In this document: piece after piece, positions 9,271 to 20,697 of the stretch
How positions within the stretch are numbered: position 1 is the stretch's first letter
How the letters are laid out: every line of letters begins with the position of its first letter
NCBI GenBank assembly: GCA_035048485.1
Contig: CM068584.1
Location: forward strand, 60,575,739-60,639,738
DNA length: 64,000 nucleotides
From: Pteria penguin
Lineage: Eukaryota; Mollusca; Bivalvia; Pterioida; Pteriidae
Reading direction: 5' to 3'
The notes under the pieces: model-generated
Databases searched by the model: none
Told to the model about the DNA's origin: nothing
The model's input: the letters and a program-made list of their open reading frames with translations, nothing else
Program-made: the position numbers and the translations under genes

Positions 9271-10528
9271 ATTGGATTTTGGCAAGACTAAATGTTCAGC
9301 TTTCTTAATTATTGCATGTTCAACTTTTTTGCCGCGTGGGGTATTTGTCCCGTTATGACAGCTCTAGTGTTTAGCTTGCCAGGACAAATGTCCGGAGACC
9401 TACTACCATACCCTTGTTGTCACATGTATTCAGTCATAGTTAATTTAAAGAAATTAATCAACATAGTTGCTCATTGTCCCACTTGCACTTTAAACGGTTT
9501 GATAATCAATCCTGTTCGATGCCTTTATGGCCTTTCAGGCCTTTGATTTTCATTATAGGACTTTAAACAAGTAAACACACATCGTTCTTAAATCAAATTA
9601 TCGTTTTATGGTAATGCATGTATAATACGTGGCGCCGTTTCTTTATATCTAACTGGACATGTGCGATACTACATAAATGAATTCCATACTTAGGCCATTA
9701 CAGATGCGCTTCTAATTCAAACAAGGCCAACGCAAAGCGCAGCATCCTTTCGCGTGGGATATAAACAAGATTTTACCATTTCAGTAAATTTTGACCTTGA
9801 CTTTGGAGATATGACATACATACATACGTACATGTACAGACAGCGGCGTTACTTTCGGACTATGCAGTTATTTCGAGTGACGTAACGAGAGTGGACTGTA
9901 TATACCATTGAGGTTTATTAACAACAAATAATGCAAATGCAGTTCAAACTTTCAAAATTCAATTCACTGCTATATCTACAGTTGCATACTCATAACTACG
10001 GGCACAGTTCACAAATCGATCTTTAATTAAAACATGACATCATGTATCCTTACGCCCCGATATCCAAGTTTATAAACAACATTCGGAACAATCTCGCCTT
10101 TTACAAGAAAAAGGTCGAGGATATCCGAAAGCATAAACGTCGAATTTGACCCTTGGTTAAGGTCAAATTTTGTACATACCTTCGCACAATTTAATTATGA
10201 ATCACAATGTTTACGTATGTCATTTACGTCACATTGCATATTAAACATTTCTACGAATGAATGTTTCAAGGCAATAGAAGACAATCAGGAAGTATAATTG
10301 CATTTCTAGAATCTAATATGAGCATTCAAAAGAAAGTACTATTTTCTTTTGTGAATAAGATTTGGCCAGGAAATGCAGCGAAGAGGTAAAATTTTTACGA
10401 TCCCTATAGGCTTTCGATCATGCTTCACATGCCTGATGCCTAAAAACCATTGGAAAAGCATTGAAAGCATACAAGGGTTAACACAGTCGGGTAGGAACTC
10501 TCTTACTGAGTCTTAATTTCATATGCAG
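9271..10528. other. non-coding stretch
   Basis: AT-rich sequence with no frame I can support. A 35-codon ATG frame at 10042-10149, rich in lysine and arginine near its end, was seen but has no splice or homology support. Confidence 0.4.
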
Positions 10529-10791
10529 GCTTTCATTACCAGTGGAACAACCACGTTGGAGTGAGACATCCGTCCTTGTGGATCTTTATTCGGAAAATGA
10601 AAGACGAGGAGAGACTCCAACGAATTCATGAAAGAACAAGACAGCAGGGCCAAGCAGCTCCAAAACCAAGGCGCAAGTGGCACAGACTTGAGGAAAGGAT
10701 TGAGACTCTAAAGACGGAATATAGAAATGGGCAGAGAAATATATCGGAGTGCTGGCGTGCGATAACTTATACCATCAAACACTATCGGTAA
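10529..10791 (+). pseudogene. C-terminal exon of a MULE-type transposase-like protein
   Basis: An open frame follows an ATATGCAG acceptor at 10528 and runs to TAA 10791. It codes FHYQWNNHVG, then HPSLWIFIRKMKDEE, then a basic PKPRRKWHRLEERI segment and a GQRNISECWRAI end. This is the typical tail found after MULE/DDE transposase domains in invertebrates (VG..HPS.W.FI..L..E, then a basic segment). The catalytic domain is not nearby. It is either a stranded fragment or the last exon of a gene whose other exons are not recognisable here. Confidence 0.5.
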
Positions 10792-10931
10792 CTTAATGAA
10801 ATATAAGCAGTTTAGCACAGACCATGTTTATTGATGAACATGAATTTTTAAAGATAATTGGTCAGAAAAACCCAAAGGTCCTCCGTTTGGAAAGACATTC
10901 CAGATTCCATTATTATGGTTTTTTAATTCAC

Positions 10932-10933
<2 letters not shown>

Positions 10934-11018
<85 letters not shown>
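10934..11018. repeat. (TA)n microsatellite
   Basis: Over 40 TA dinucleotides. It leads directly into the tandem repeat at 11046. Confidence 0.95.
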
Positions 11019-11022
<4 letters not shown>

Positions 11023-11045
11023 CAACCATTATATACATACGTTTT

Positions 11046-11260
11046 ATATATACACTTGCATATGCATACATATAAACATATACATACATACACAATCAAC
11101 CATTTACATACATATATTTTATATATACACTTGCACATACATGCATATGCATACATATAAACATATACATACATACACAATCAACCATTTACATACATAT
11201 ATTTTATATATACACTTGCACATACACATTCGACCATATATACATACATACATTCAATCA
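11046..11260. repeat. tandem duplication, 75/85-bp unit, 2.5 copies
   Basis: The marker word TACACTTGCA recurs at 11051, 11126 and 11211. The second unit has an extra 10 bases (cacatacatg). The units are otherwise nearly identical, which points to recent expansion next to the (TA)n tract. Confidence 0.85.
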
Positions 11261-11408
11261 TTTACTTACTATGTTTATACATACATATGCATGTGTAATA
11301 CAAACGAAAATAGTAATAATGAATTTCCCCAACCAAAAATTAAAAAAAAAAACAGAATATGCAACATGGCTTTAGTAAAATGATGGCTGGGCGATTCAGT
11401 GTTGTTTA

Positions 11409-11696
11409 TTAAATTAAGAACAAATCTTTAAAAAGTTTACTTCGTTTTATTAAGTCATGTACGTGTTTGAATATCTCGTATTCATCGTCACTATGCAAGG
11501 GACATCCAGAAAGCAATATATTAGTATTTATATTAACAGGTATAGCATGAATTGTAGTAGGTCTGATGTTATGATATAATTTGCAATAAAAAATATAGTG
11601 CGAGGCTGTTTCTATACATCCACAGATACAAATATTATTATCTCTTATTTGATTATTGTATAAGTCAGAATTCAAAGAGCTGCAGCCCAATCGCAT
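11409..11696 (-). pseudogene. non-LTR retrotransposon RT, C-terminal fragment
   Basis: A 95-codon frame, RLGCSSLNSDLY ... CICGCIETASHYIFYC ... ILLSGCPL ... LIKRSKLF. The CxCG.xETASHY.xxC motif is the Zn-knuckle-like tail that follows the thumb in many invertebrate LINE reverse transcriptases. Only the tail remains, a 5'-truncated insertion. The same motif and the ILL.GCP word recur at 43632-43862, so both belong to one LINE family. Confidence 0.65.
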
Positions 11697-11699
11697 ACG

Positions 11700-12760
11700 A
11701 GTATGATGAATTTGGCACCATATTTCCCTTGCATAAAATTATTTTGCAATTTTCATGGTCTTTTTCTAATCAAGCTTTAAATGAGGAAAGAGAATTTAGG
11801 GATCTTATAGATTCAGGTAATGAATTCCATTCAGTTGCTGTTTTATTAATGTATGAATTAACGTTGTTTAGTTAAAGGATATTAAATAGAGTTATACAAT
11901 CTTTTTTCATATCCTTTCATATCAAATACTCTGTACTATATTCTCTGTTGTTGACACGTGCAGTTGTTTGTTTCGTGACACGTTTCATTTATGTCTATCG
12001 ATGTTATTATCGGACGACGGTTCCGATTGGTCATTCTTCGGTCTACTAGGTATTATACATAAAGTAACATTCACGTGAATAAACACCTTATGTGCATGGA
12101 TATCTCGTAACAAATTTTCCATGAAATACATATAAACATACATGACTTCATCAATAAATATTTACCCTGTGTATTTCCAAATTTCGTATTTGTACAACAG
12201 TTTTATCAATGGAATCTTGAAGCATATTTTCTGTGATATATCTCTGCGTAGGTATGACGTTAGATACTATCAGGTCAACATAATATTCTCATTGAACAGC
12301 CAGGCAACAGAGGGTAATCAGTGCATAAAACAATGACCCCGTCCCGTCTACAAATGGAGATTAACGTTCTTTTCTGTGGAATGCAATCTGTCTATGGCAA
12401 TATGTGGAGAATATGGGGATTTTCCTTACTGATCAGATTTGGACGACCCTACCTCCCCCATTTGCAATTTTGAGTTTAGAAAAAAAACAGTATCAAATGC
12501 AATAAAACCAGTAATATAGAAGTCACCTTTTTCAATTACATTCACAAACACTGCAAAATATATAATTAACAAGACGATTCCAGCTGTTGTTTGCATCTTT
12601 GCGACTACCATTACAAAAATGCAAGAGCTGAATTTTTGTATTGTTGCGCGGCCAGGTTCTATTACTGAGGTCATGTATAAAGAAAAGAAATAATCCAACA
12701 ATTAAAGTCTAATTGAAAGTTAGCTTCTTAATGTTACAATGTCTTTATAGACACTCCCCT

Positions 12761-12791
<31 letters not shown>

Positions 12792-13020
12792 AACAACAAA
12801 AACAAAAACAAAAACCCAAAAAGACAATCAAAGATAGACGCATCTTCAACAAAATAGATAAACTATGCAATAAATAGAATAACTTTTAAACTAAACATGA
12901 GATAGATACTTTACAGTTATCCAATTAAAAACTAGTAATTTTTACGGACTTACAAAAATGCATAACAAATCTTTATTCAAATATGCCACACGAATTCAGT
13001 AAAGAAGCCGTTACTTATTA
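11700..13020. other. non-coding stretch with A/C-rich tract
   Basis: AT-rich. A poly(C)-poly(A) tract lies at about 12755-12830. The 91-codon frame on the minus strand at 12426-12701 shows no family features. Confidence 0.4.
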
Positions 13021-13021
13021 G

Positions 13022-13640
13022 GTAAGATTACATCCTTAATGGTAACACCAGTGCTTCAATGAAAAACTATCATTGAAACCATAGACTTAATTCTCAGTAA
13101 TAATACTATTCAATTCACTAATAAAAAATACAAACAAATCTTAGGTACTGCCTTGAGAACTAACATGGCACTTACTTATGCTACACTCACTGTTTGTTAT
13201 TTGGAACAAAGTTTATACAATAAAGTAAAGTTTCAGTGAAAATGTAGCTAAATCATATGAAACATTTTAGAAGAGGTATTTCGACGACTGTGTAATATTT
13301 GTAACCTATCATAGGGTAAAACGGAAGATTGACATAATACACTGCAATATTTACATCCTTTCATAAAATCTCACAATGAAAACAACGTAAAAGAATTACC
13401 ATTTATTTTAGATTCTGCATAAAATCAATACCATACACTCTAGCAAGAGGTATATGTTCAATTATTAAACCTTCTGAATTTAGAAATAGACTAAAAGAAT
13501 AAGGTAGTTCTTTAATAAATCCCAGGATATCATAAAACATTAATTTCTAAGATATTTGAGATGGCCGAAGCAATACTGATATCTATTTTGCCCCAAACAA
13601 TAGTGAAAGATACGAAACAGATGGATTCCAGACATTTGTA
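13022..13640 (+). pseudogene. decayed Penelope-like element, reverse transcriptase region
   Basis: Translation in shifting frames recovers landmarks of Penelope-type RT in order. They are a GTALRTNMALTYATLTV segment (about 13150-13200, the G.A.GT..AP.YA motif), RYFDDCVIF (about 13274-13300, the Y-x-DD catalytic box) and SIPYTLARGIC (about 13424-13460). Many stops and frameshifts separate them. No GIY-YIG domain is seen here. The copy is old and inactive. Confidence 0.7.
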
Positions 13641-14097
13641 TTGAAGCATTCAAATATTTACATTTTATTTGTAAGAAAACACCTTTAATGTAATGGCAAA
13701 TTTAAGATTATGCCTATTTACCACATAAATGTACCTGACAAAACGAAGCTTCAGTTGACTTTTTGTATTCCTAAATTCTTAAAGGAGTAGTGGTTTATAG
13801 TCAGACAGTCTGTTAAACTGGAAAACAGAAAATGTAATACAAGTATACATGAAATAAAGATAATGTCACTTTTACATCTCTAAAAGTAGATTTGTACAGG
13901 AAAGTAAAACGAGAAAATGTATTACCATAAATGTTTGAAAGCAATTCCCTTAACCATTTAATATTGATTATTCTCAATATGTAAGCAACATAAAGGAAGC
14001 GTTTTATATTTTTGCGCTCGCATGTGTGTGTTCGTGCTAAAGGATCATGTCGTACTAAATTAACTTACAGGTGAACTGTTTTGATACGTACACCCCG

Positions 14098-14265
14098 CTA
14101 CAAACCACCTGACATCCAATCAGGTGTATGGTACCACGTTACGTCATTATCAACAATAAACAATTCACTGTCTTCACAGCTAACATAGTATCCTGGGTGA
14201 GGACAACGCTGGCCATCCCGTTTGTTATCTGTCTCAAGTAAGACTATGGTCTGTGCTACCTTTGC
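14098..14265 (-). CDS. terminal exon of an unknown gene (cysteine/aromatic-rich C terminus)
   Basis: On the minus strand an exon starts after ACATCTAG (acceptor at 14266) and stops with TAG at 14098-14100, 56 codons. It contains VLLETDNKRDGQRCPHPGYY and then DDVTWYHTP-like residues. The strong, coherent composition (two Cys, a PHPGYY word, several Trp and Tyr) looks like real coding sequence. I do not recognise the family. Upstream exons would lie at higher coordinates and were not found. Confidence 0.45.
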   Translation of the reverse strand, partial: AKVAQTIVLLETDNKRDGQRCPHPGYYVSCEDSELFIVDNDVTWYHTPDWMSGGL

Positions 14266-14711
14266 CTAGATGTACTCTGTTGAAAAGAAATTTCGTTCCA
14301 TGAATGACAATGAGGAACTATAACAATTAGGCGGAAAATCAAACTTCAATTTATTTAGTCTGATTTTCAGGGTTGAAATGACAAATGTTTTTGGCATTAT
14401 AAGTTTGTAAAGAAAATTTGAAATGTTATCCTCATTTTGCAATGTAAGTTGCTTAACATATATGCAAGAGGAACAGAGGCATCATTTCCTGCCGAAAATT
14501 TTGGACTCGGAAAATTTCAGGAATATTTTACTAGAATAAGTGAATTTATTGAAAGTGTATAACGGCTATGCATCTATAATAAAGATTAATTTTATGTATT
14601 ATGATCCTAGATTTCATGGTAAAAGTTATCAGTTAATAGTAATACAAACAGTTGCTGTTTCAAAATATAAATCTTTTTATTACATAAGCATTATATCTAT
14701 CAACATTGCAG

Positions 14712-14862
14712 GAATCAATGGAACACATCAGTTTTTCTTATTATTCCTGTCCACGACTTCCTTGACCATGTAGACGGGATAGTGGCTAAGGTCCAGAAAC
14801 AGATGTATGGCCAAATAGATGACCCTCTACTTGGTGGTTTTAAGGATGCTTTCTATGACAAA
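14712..14862 (+). CDS. putative internal exon of an unknown gene
   Basis: Bounded by an AACATTGCAG acceptor and a GTTAGTG donor, 151 bp, open in one frame. It codes NQWNTSVFLIIPVHDFLD and KVQKQMYGQIDDPLLGGF, ending YDK. It has no stops and coding-like composition in otherwise AT-rich spacer. No partner exon was found on the plus strand and I cannot name the family. It lies head-to-head with the minus-strand exon at 14098. Confidence 0.4.
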
Positions 14863-14987
14863 GTTAGTGATATTTTGATTAAAATTTGATTGATCGCTAA
14901 TTGATGAATTGTGTTAGAGTAGCAATTGTACTTATGAATGCATTTTGACCTTAACAAAAATATCCAAAAACCAAAAAAAAAAATGAA

Positions 14988-15080
14988 AATAAAGATAAAA
15001 AACAAAACAACCCCCCCCCCCCAAAAAAGACACCCCCCCCAAATACAAACAAACAAACAAATACCCCCACCCCCAAATAA
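14988..15080. repeat. low-complexity A/C tract
   Basis: Alternating poly(A) and poly(C) runs. The long frames read through it on both strands are composition artefacts. Confidence 0.85.
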
Positions 15081-15235
15081 AAGCTCCGATGGTTATCACA
15101 GCTTCAACGATAACCGGTGGTTATTAGAGATTTAACGATATAATGATAATATTATGATACACTCTTCTTGTTTGAACAACAATACGTATAGAGGTGTCAT
15201 TCTATTAAAGAAATCGGGTTTAACACAGAACGGTA

Positions 15236-16540
15236 TTGAGAGAAAAAAAGACATATGTAGCAACTCTGGAAATGAGTTATAGTACTACGGTACTATCGAA
15301 ACATATTACGTCTGCTCTTACTGCTATAAAAGATCATATTATCAAATATTGTGATGTCGCATTTCATAATAGTAACATCAATTACTTTTGGTCGATTAAA
15401 AATTCTCATGAAGTTATAGACAAACTTCTTTCGCTAAATTTCAAAGCGACTCAAATTTCTACATTTGATTTTTCTACACTTTATACATCTCTGCCTCATG
15501 ATTTGATTAAAAGCAAGTTGCTGTCTCTTATACAATGGTGTTTTCACAGAGAATCTAAAACGTACATATGTACCTCCAATAACTCTGGATTCTTTACCAA
15601 CAAACAATATACTTCATATAAATACTGGACTTGCAAGGAATTATGTAAAGCACTAGATTTTCTCATGAATAATATTTTTGTGCAATTTGATGGCAAGATA
15701 TATCAACAAATAGTTGGGATTCCTATGGGTACTAACTGCGCGCCTCTGATAGCAGATTTATTTCTTTATTGTTATGAGAGGGATTTTATGGTTTCTATTC
15801 AAAAATCTAAACGTTTTGACCTCACTGACAAATTTAATAATACTTGCAGATATCTGGATGACATTTTGGTTATCGACAACCCTGAATTCGAACAATTTAT
15901 ATCAGAAATATATCCACCAGAGCTCACATTGAATAAAGCTAATACTTGAGATAAATCTACACCTTTCTTAGATTTAAACATCAAAATTATCAACAACATA
16001 ATATATACTAATATTTATGATAAACGTGAGGATTTTGGATTTCCTATTGTAAATTTCCCTTACTTGGATGGCGATGTCCCTCGACTCCCATCACATGGTA
16101 TCCATATATCTCAATTAGTTCGATTTGTCAGAGGCTGCACCGATGTTTTAGACTTTCATAAACGAAATTTACAAATTACTACTAAACTTTTAACTCAGGG
16201 TTACAGATATCACAAACTAAGAAAAACATTCGGCAAATTCTTCAGATCTTATTCAGAACTTCTATCTAAATTTGGAAATATTTCTTTTCAACAGTATGTA
16301 TCCAATGGAATTTCCCATCCTAATTTTTACGGTGATCTCGTATATAAACTAAGGAGAGTAAAAGGCTCCGATAACGTTATTTTATCATGTAATAAAATAG
16401 TCAAACGTCTCCTAAATAGACAATATGATATTGAGATCATCAAAAAGACTATAGGTCTTGTATTTGGCCCCTCTACAGCCTTATGCAGACTTTTACTTGA
16501 ACGTTGCACGCTGACTAACAGGGCGGTGGGGACTATATGA
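15236..16540 (+). pseudogene. Penelope-type reverse transcriptase ORF, one in-frame stop
   Basis: One frame covers 435 codons, broken only by a TGA at 15947-15949. RT motifs appear in order: STFDFSTLYTSLPHDLIKS (motif A, catalytic Asp), QQIVGIPMGTNCAPLIADLF (motif B), CRYLDDILVI (motif C, Y-x-DD) and TPFLDLNI after the stop. The conserved ISQLVRFVRGC and RYHKLRKTFGKFF tail follow. This family is abundant in bivalves. No GIY-YIG endonuclease follows; the next 500 bases only hold a decayed tail. The single stop suggests a recently dead copy or a sequencing or readthrough issue. Confidence 0.8.
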
Positions 16541-17060
16541 CGGGCCTTGTCCAAACCTCTTTCAGAGGAGACATGGTCCTGAACCTCGTCCCCTCTGACT
16601 GTTAGTCGGGACTCCTACAGATCTAGGGTCTTAGCTCGTTTTCAGACTGGCAGAGCACGGTTTATCATGTTGATGTCGCATATATTTTTATACCATTATG
16701 TTTTTTACAATACCGTACGTGTTTATATTTTTATGACCTCTCAATATGCGATACCTGTTGACCCTTGTTCTTTACATGGAGGATTATTTATAAATTTTTA
16801 AATGTACGTCTTTTGATTGTTCTGCTGTTACGGTGAGTGGGAAGGTGGGCCCGTAAACCGGTTAACCACACCATTTGTTTGGCTTTTGTCAAATTACATG
16901 ACCGTCCTAAGTCGGTATCGTAATTGCACTACAATCAAATACTTTTGTAATGTGTTAAATGTTCTATTATATTATTTATATTCATGTATTGTATAGCTCC
17001 ATGGTGACTTCTGCCACATAACTGAGCCGGTAACTCCTCTTTTTTCTCATAAATAAATAA
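16541..17060 (+). mobile_element. decayed 3' region of the 15.2-kb Penelope-type element
   Basis: After the stop at 16540 the sequence keeps weak coding traces (RVLARFQTGRARF in one frame) and then A-rich ends (AATAAATAAA near 17050). The 3' limit is uncertain. Confidence 0.45.
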
Positions 17061-18790
17061 AAAAAACAAAACTACATAGAAATTATTTTGATGCTGTGTT
17101 AACAATTTCTGGAGTAATTAATTCTGTTTGAAAGATAGATAGACAGATAGCATCGCATCTTTTTAGCTCCTCCTCCTATCGTGTATTGTATCATGGCTAC
17201 TGTATTGCCATGTATATCGTTACACTCCTATTGGCTATATACTTCTATACTTCACGTGTTCATGTGTTTATTTTCTTTGCTTACAGATCGTCAATGCGTT
17301 TTCGTTATGGACTATATTATTGATATCAGACTACAGCTCTATGTGTTGGAGAAATACTGCAATATATGTAGGCGCATGCTCAATCATTATCGTGTATGAA
17401 TTTATACTGGGTGTGGTTCGCGTACAGTACTATTTCCATTCATACTACAAAAGGTTAGGTGAAATATCGATCAAACAAGTGTTTACAGTTTTCTTTTAAC
17501 TGCACAGTATTAACATTTGAAAAGCCTTATATCATAGATATCATATATAATATATAAGACATATGATACAATAGATCAGGATACTTTCATATACGTGTAT
17601 ATGCAAAGCATTGTACAAATCTTATCTTAATCTTATCATCGGTCGACATAAACAAAGAACCCCAAACTGATATGTCCTCGTTGGTTCAGACATACATATG
17701 ACACGATAAGCTAATGGACTGCCAATAAACAACGAAATCACTGCATCTGTAAAGCCAAAAAACACAAGCTATACACTGCACTTTATTATATCACACACTG
17801 AATAGTGAATGGTATTAAAGATAGTAAACTGTAGTAAAGTAACAAAACCGATCAGATATATTTTTATCCATACGCACGTGAACATAAAATTTTACTTAAA
17901 ATATTCAAATCTATCAGAGCTCCCCGCATTTACGTTATGAACGGATATTGTATAAGATATATCAAACACTAAATCAGGATACATTCATATATAGGAAATC
18001 GTTGTATTAATTTGAAAACAAAAAACTGAAGTAGCAATAGTGAAAATGATTCTAGCCTACGATATACAGAGTAAAAAGATGGCGCATGAAAAAAAAAAAT
18101 ACGCTATAAGATGTAAATATGAGAATTAAAAATGTTTACATCCGCGCCATCCAGTATTGTTCAGGTCAAGCACCTCTGGTGAATCTCATCAGAAATTAGT
18201 AATTATACGTGTACTGTGTTCCATAAAGCGTAGGACGGTAACAAGGTATTGGGATTTTAATCACTACAGTGTAACTGACACTAATGTAAAATACGTAACT
18301 ACAAAATTTCCCAGGGTTAATGATATAGCAAGGATATGTTTGTAATTTTATAATAATTGCATTTATTGATATTTGGCATCAAATTATCTTTATTGAGAAA
18401 ACGAACACTGTGAAGGAAATGGAAATTGTCCAACAGAAATAAACAAAAATATTAAGTTTCATTTACATGTACTTTTCAATGGATCGGTGAAATCAAATAT
18501 GGCTGTACAATAAAACCATTCCAATTTCACAATACTTTACAAAGAAACCAAAATTAAGCAAGGATTTATTTTCATACTTCAAGTTCTAAATATGTTACTT
18601 TATTTACTGTCATGTTGTCAATGTCTTTAATCACACATATTATCAATATTTTTAAAGATACTACAAAAAATCAGATGGCGTTAAACTTACAGTAAATATT
18701 ACTACTGTAATGGAAGGTAACTTGAATCTCTTGGCATTGCCTCCCTCAGTCTGTTTCAGAATTCTATAGCACCTCTTTTAGTTATTTACT
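17061..18790. other. non-coding stretch
   Basis: AT-rich, with a few GATA-type microsatellite words near 17140. No supported gene. Confidence 0.4.
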
Positions 18791-18799
18791 TCGTGTTAA

Positions 18800-19027
18800 A
18801 TAAAAATCCGATGATATGTCACACGATACCTTCTGAATTTCTTTTTTCATTGAATATTTATCGTGTACAAGTATAAATATTCTGTTGTTAATAAACAACT
18901 TTACAAGTGTGTTATGGCTATCAATTCGTAATTTTTAAAAAACAGAATATTTACTTGTACACGACAAATGGTCAATGAAAAATGAGATTCAGAAGGTATC
19001 GTGTGACATATCATCGGATTTATTTAC
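18800..19027. mobile_element. foldback MITE with ~88-bp inverted repeats
   Basis: The left arm (about 18800-18890) and right arm (about 18935-19027) are inverted copies about 90% identical. Both carry AATCCGATGATATGTCACAC and CGTGTACAAGTA words around a short central spacer. No coding capacity. The target duplication is unclear because both flanks are TA-rich. Confidence 0.8.
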
Positions 19028-19364
19028 ATAATATCTTCTTTTCAGTTTGATATCTTTGAAGTATTGGAGATAATTTTATTTAACGCCAAGTAATAAATTT
19101 TGCAATGTGTGAAAAACACAGCTTTCGATTACATGTATATGTTGTAATTTACCCATATCAAAGGAAATTAAGGGGTATGGTATAAACAGTATACACATTA
19201 CTGTAGCGTTTAACTACATTCAAACATTAGTTATTATACATATTGGAAGATAAAGTATTGGCTACTTTCAAGACTAAGATCGTGTTTGGGTAAATTATTT
19301 CAATATTGGGAATGGAAAAAGCTAAAATTATTTTCGTGGAACAGTGCATTCAGATTCTCTTTAT

Positions 19365-19367
<3 letters not shown>

Positions 19368-19430
<63 letters not shown>

Positions 19431-19431
19431 G
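19368..19431. repeat. (TAA)n microsatellite
   Basis: About 20 TAA trinucleotides without interruption. Confidence 0.95.
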
Positions 19432-19606
19432 CAACAAAATGAAATAATTACTGTTGATTTGAAGCAATAGTCGATGTTTTGTATTTACTCCTTCCCGTTT
19501 CACTCTTGATAGTCAAGCGTGAATGAATGTCCACTATGCTATATTGTTGTGAACACCACGTTCATATGGCATCCTTTGCTTTGCTTTTTATTATATTAAA
19601 GGGGGT

Positions 19607-19729
19607 ATGCTAGGTGTGCTGTGCTTGGTATTGTCAGTGAGATTAGCACATGCCAGTCTGGAACACAAACTGAAGGCAAGGCAAAACGAAGACATATACA
19701 CACAATGGCATTATGAGTCAGATTCAATG
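19607..19729 (+). CDS. possible first exon with signal peptide
   Basis: ATG 19607 opens a frame with a hydrophobic start (MLGVLCLVLSVRLAHA, fitting a signal peptide cleaved after AHA). A charged stretch follows, and a GTAAAG donor lies after 19729. No second exon could be recognised downstream, so this stays a weak call. Confidence 0.25.
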
Positions 19730-19950
19730 GTAAAGTTTTGTATTACGTCCTTTTCATCTTTAAGCAATATGTATGTAGATGGAACGGTTAAATACTGTTA
19801 ATCAACGATTATTTTAAATGCAGATGATGAAAATAGAAGAGTGAATCAATCTTATGTTACAATGATAGTTTATGATACAGTTTTCTTTTAAAATTGTTTC
19901 TGCATGTGTTTGTGTTAAATAACCAAGTTTTGATTAGATAAAGAATACAG

Positions 19951-19955
<5 letters not shown>

Positions 19956-20029
<74 letters not shown>
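19956..20029. repeat. (TA)n microsatellite
   Basis: About 37 TA dinucleotides. Confidence 0.95.
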
Positions 20030-20033
<4 letters not shown>

Positions 20034-20348
20034 TACTACGTAATTGATTTTATCAGTTATCTTATTATTGTACAATTAATTCATATTGAGTTAAGTTTCT
20101 CTATGTTTTGTCCATTACTCGGTACACAGAATATGCAGTCAATCATTATCATTTTTGTACTCATAGGGGATGTTTCCTCGAAACAGTATTACATATTGTA
20201 ATTGATATCTTTCTTATATTTACTTGATATTTATTTTTCTATCTTTGGCCCAAAAATTGAACTGGATTTTCCGTCACATGTATTTGTACTGGGTTATATT
20301 GAAATCAGTTACACATCACTTGCAAGATATATATGTTCTATATTTATT

Positions 20349-20676
20349 ATAACCACTAGGCCAGTGTCACTGCTGGTGGACTGGTAGTTCCCGAGGGCAG
20401 CATAAGTCTAGTTTTCAGTGCTTTTGTACTGACATGAAATATATACTTCAAATTTTCAGTTATCAAATTAAGTAAATCACTCTAAAACTAAGGAGTATCC
20501 CCCTCATTCACAGCTCTGTCCTTATATAGATTCTTTGGTTCACTTTTTGGTCAGTTTGGCTTCAACACTGCCCTTCATATTTTTATATATTTTGAGAATT
20601 CCCATCATTCGGCCACGAGCATCACTGAAGACACATAACTTGTCGAAATGCGCATATGGTGCACAAAATTAAAAGG
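20349..20676 (+). mobile_element. 328-bp bivalve retroelement with 21-bp target duplication
   Basis: An exact 21-base direct repeat at 20328-20348 and 20677-20697 brackets the segment. Its interior (GGTGGACTGGTAGTTCCCGA near 20375, TCGAAATGCGCATATGGTGC near 20645) matches my memory of a very common bivalve dispersed repeat. The long duplication points to target-primed integration rather than a DNA transposon. No ORF. Confidence 0.75.
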
Positions 20677-20697
20677 TATATATGTTCTATATTTATT

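Noticed and set aside
10824..11075. IY-repeat proteins (also 8305-8520, 19857-20201, 45768-46097)
   Set aside because: They are translations of (TA)n microsatellites.
12426..12701. Small membrane-like protein on the minus strand
   Set aside because: Hydrophobic composition follows from AT-rich DNA; no splice signals or motif.
14853..15135. Frames over the poly(A)/poly(C) tract
   Set aside because: Low-complexity composition on both strands.
19300..19503. Poly-leucine membrane protein on the minus strand
   Set aside because: Translation of the (TAA)n microsatellite.
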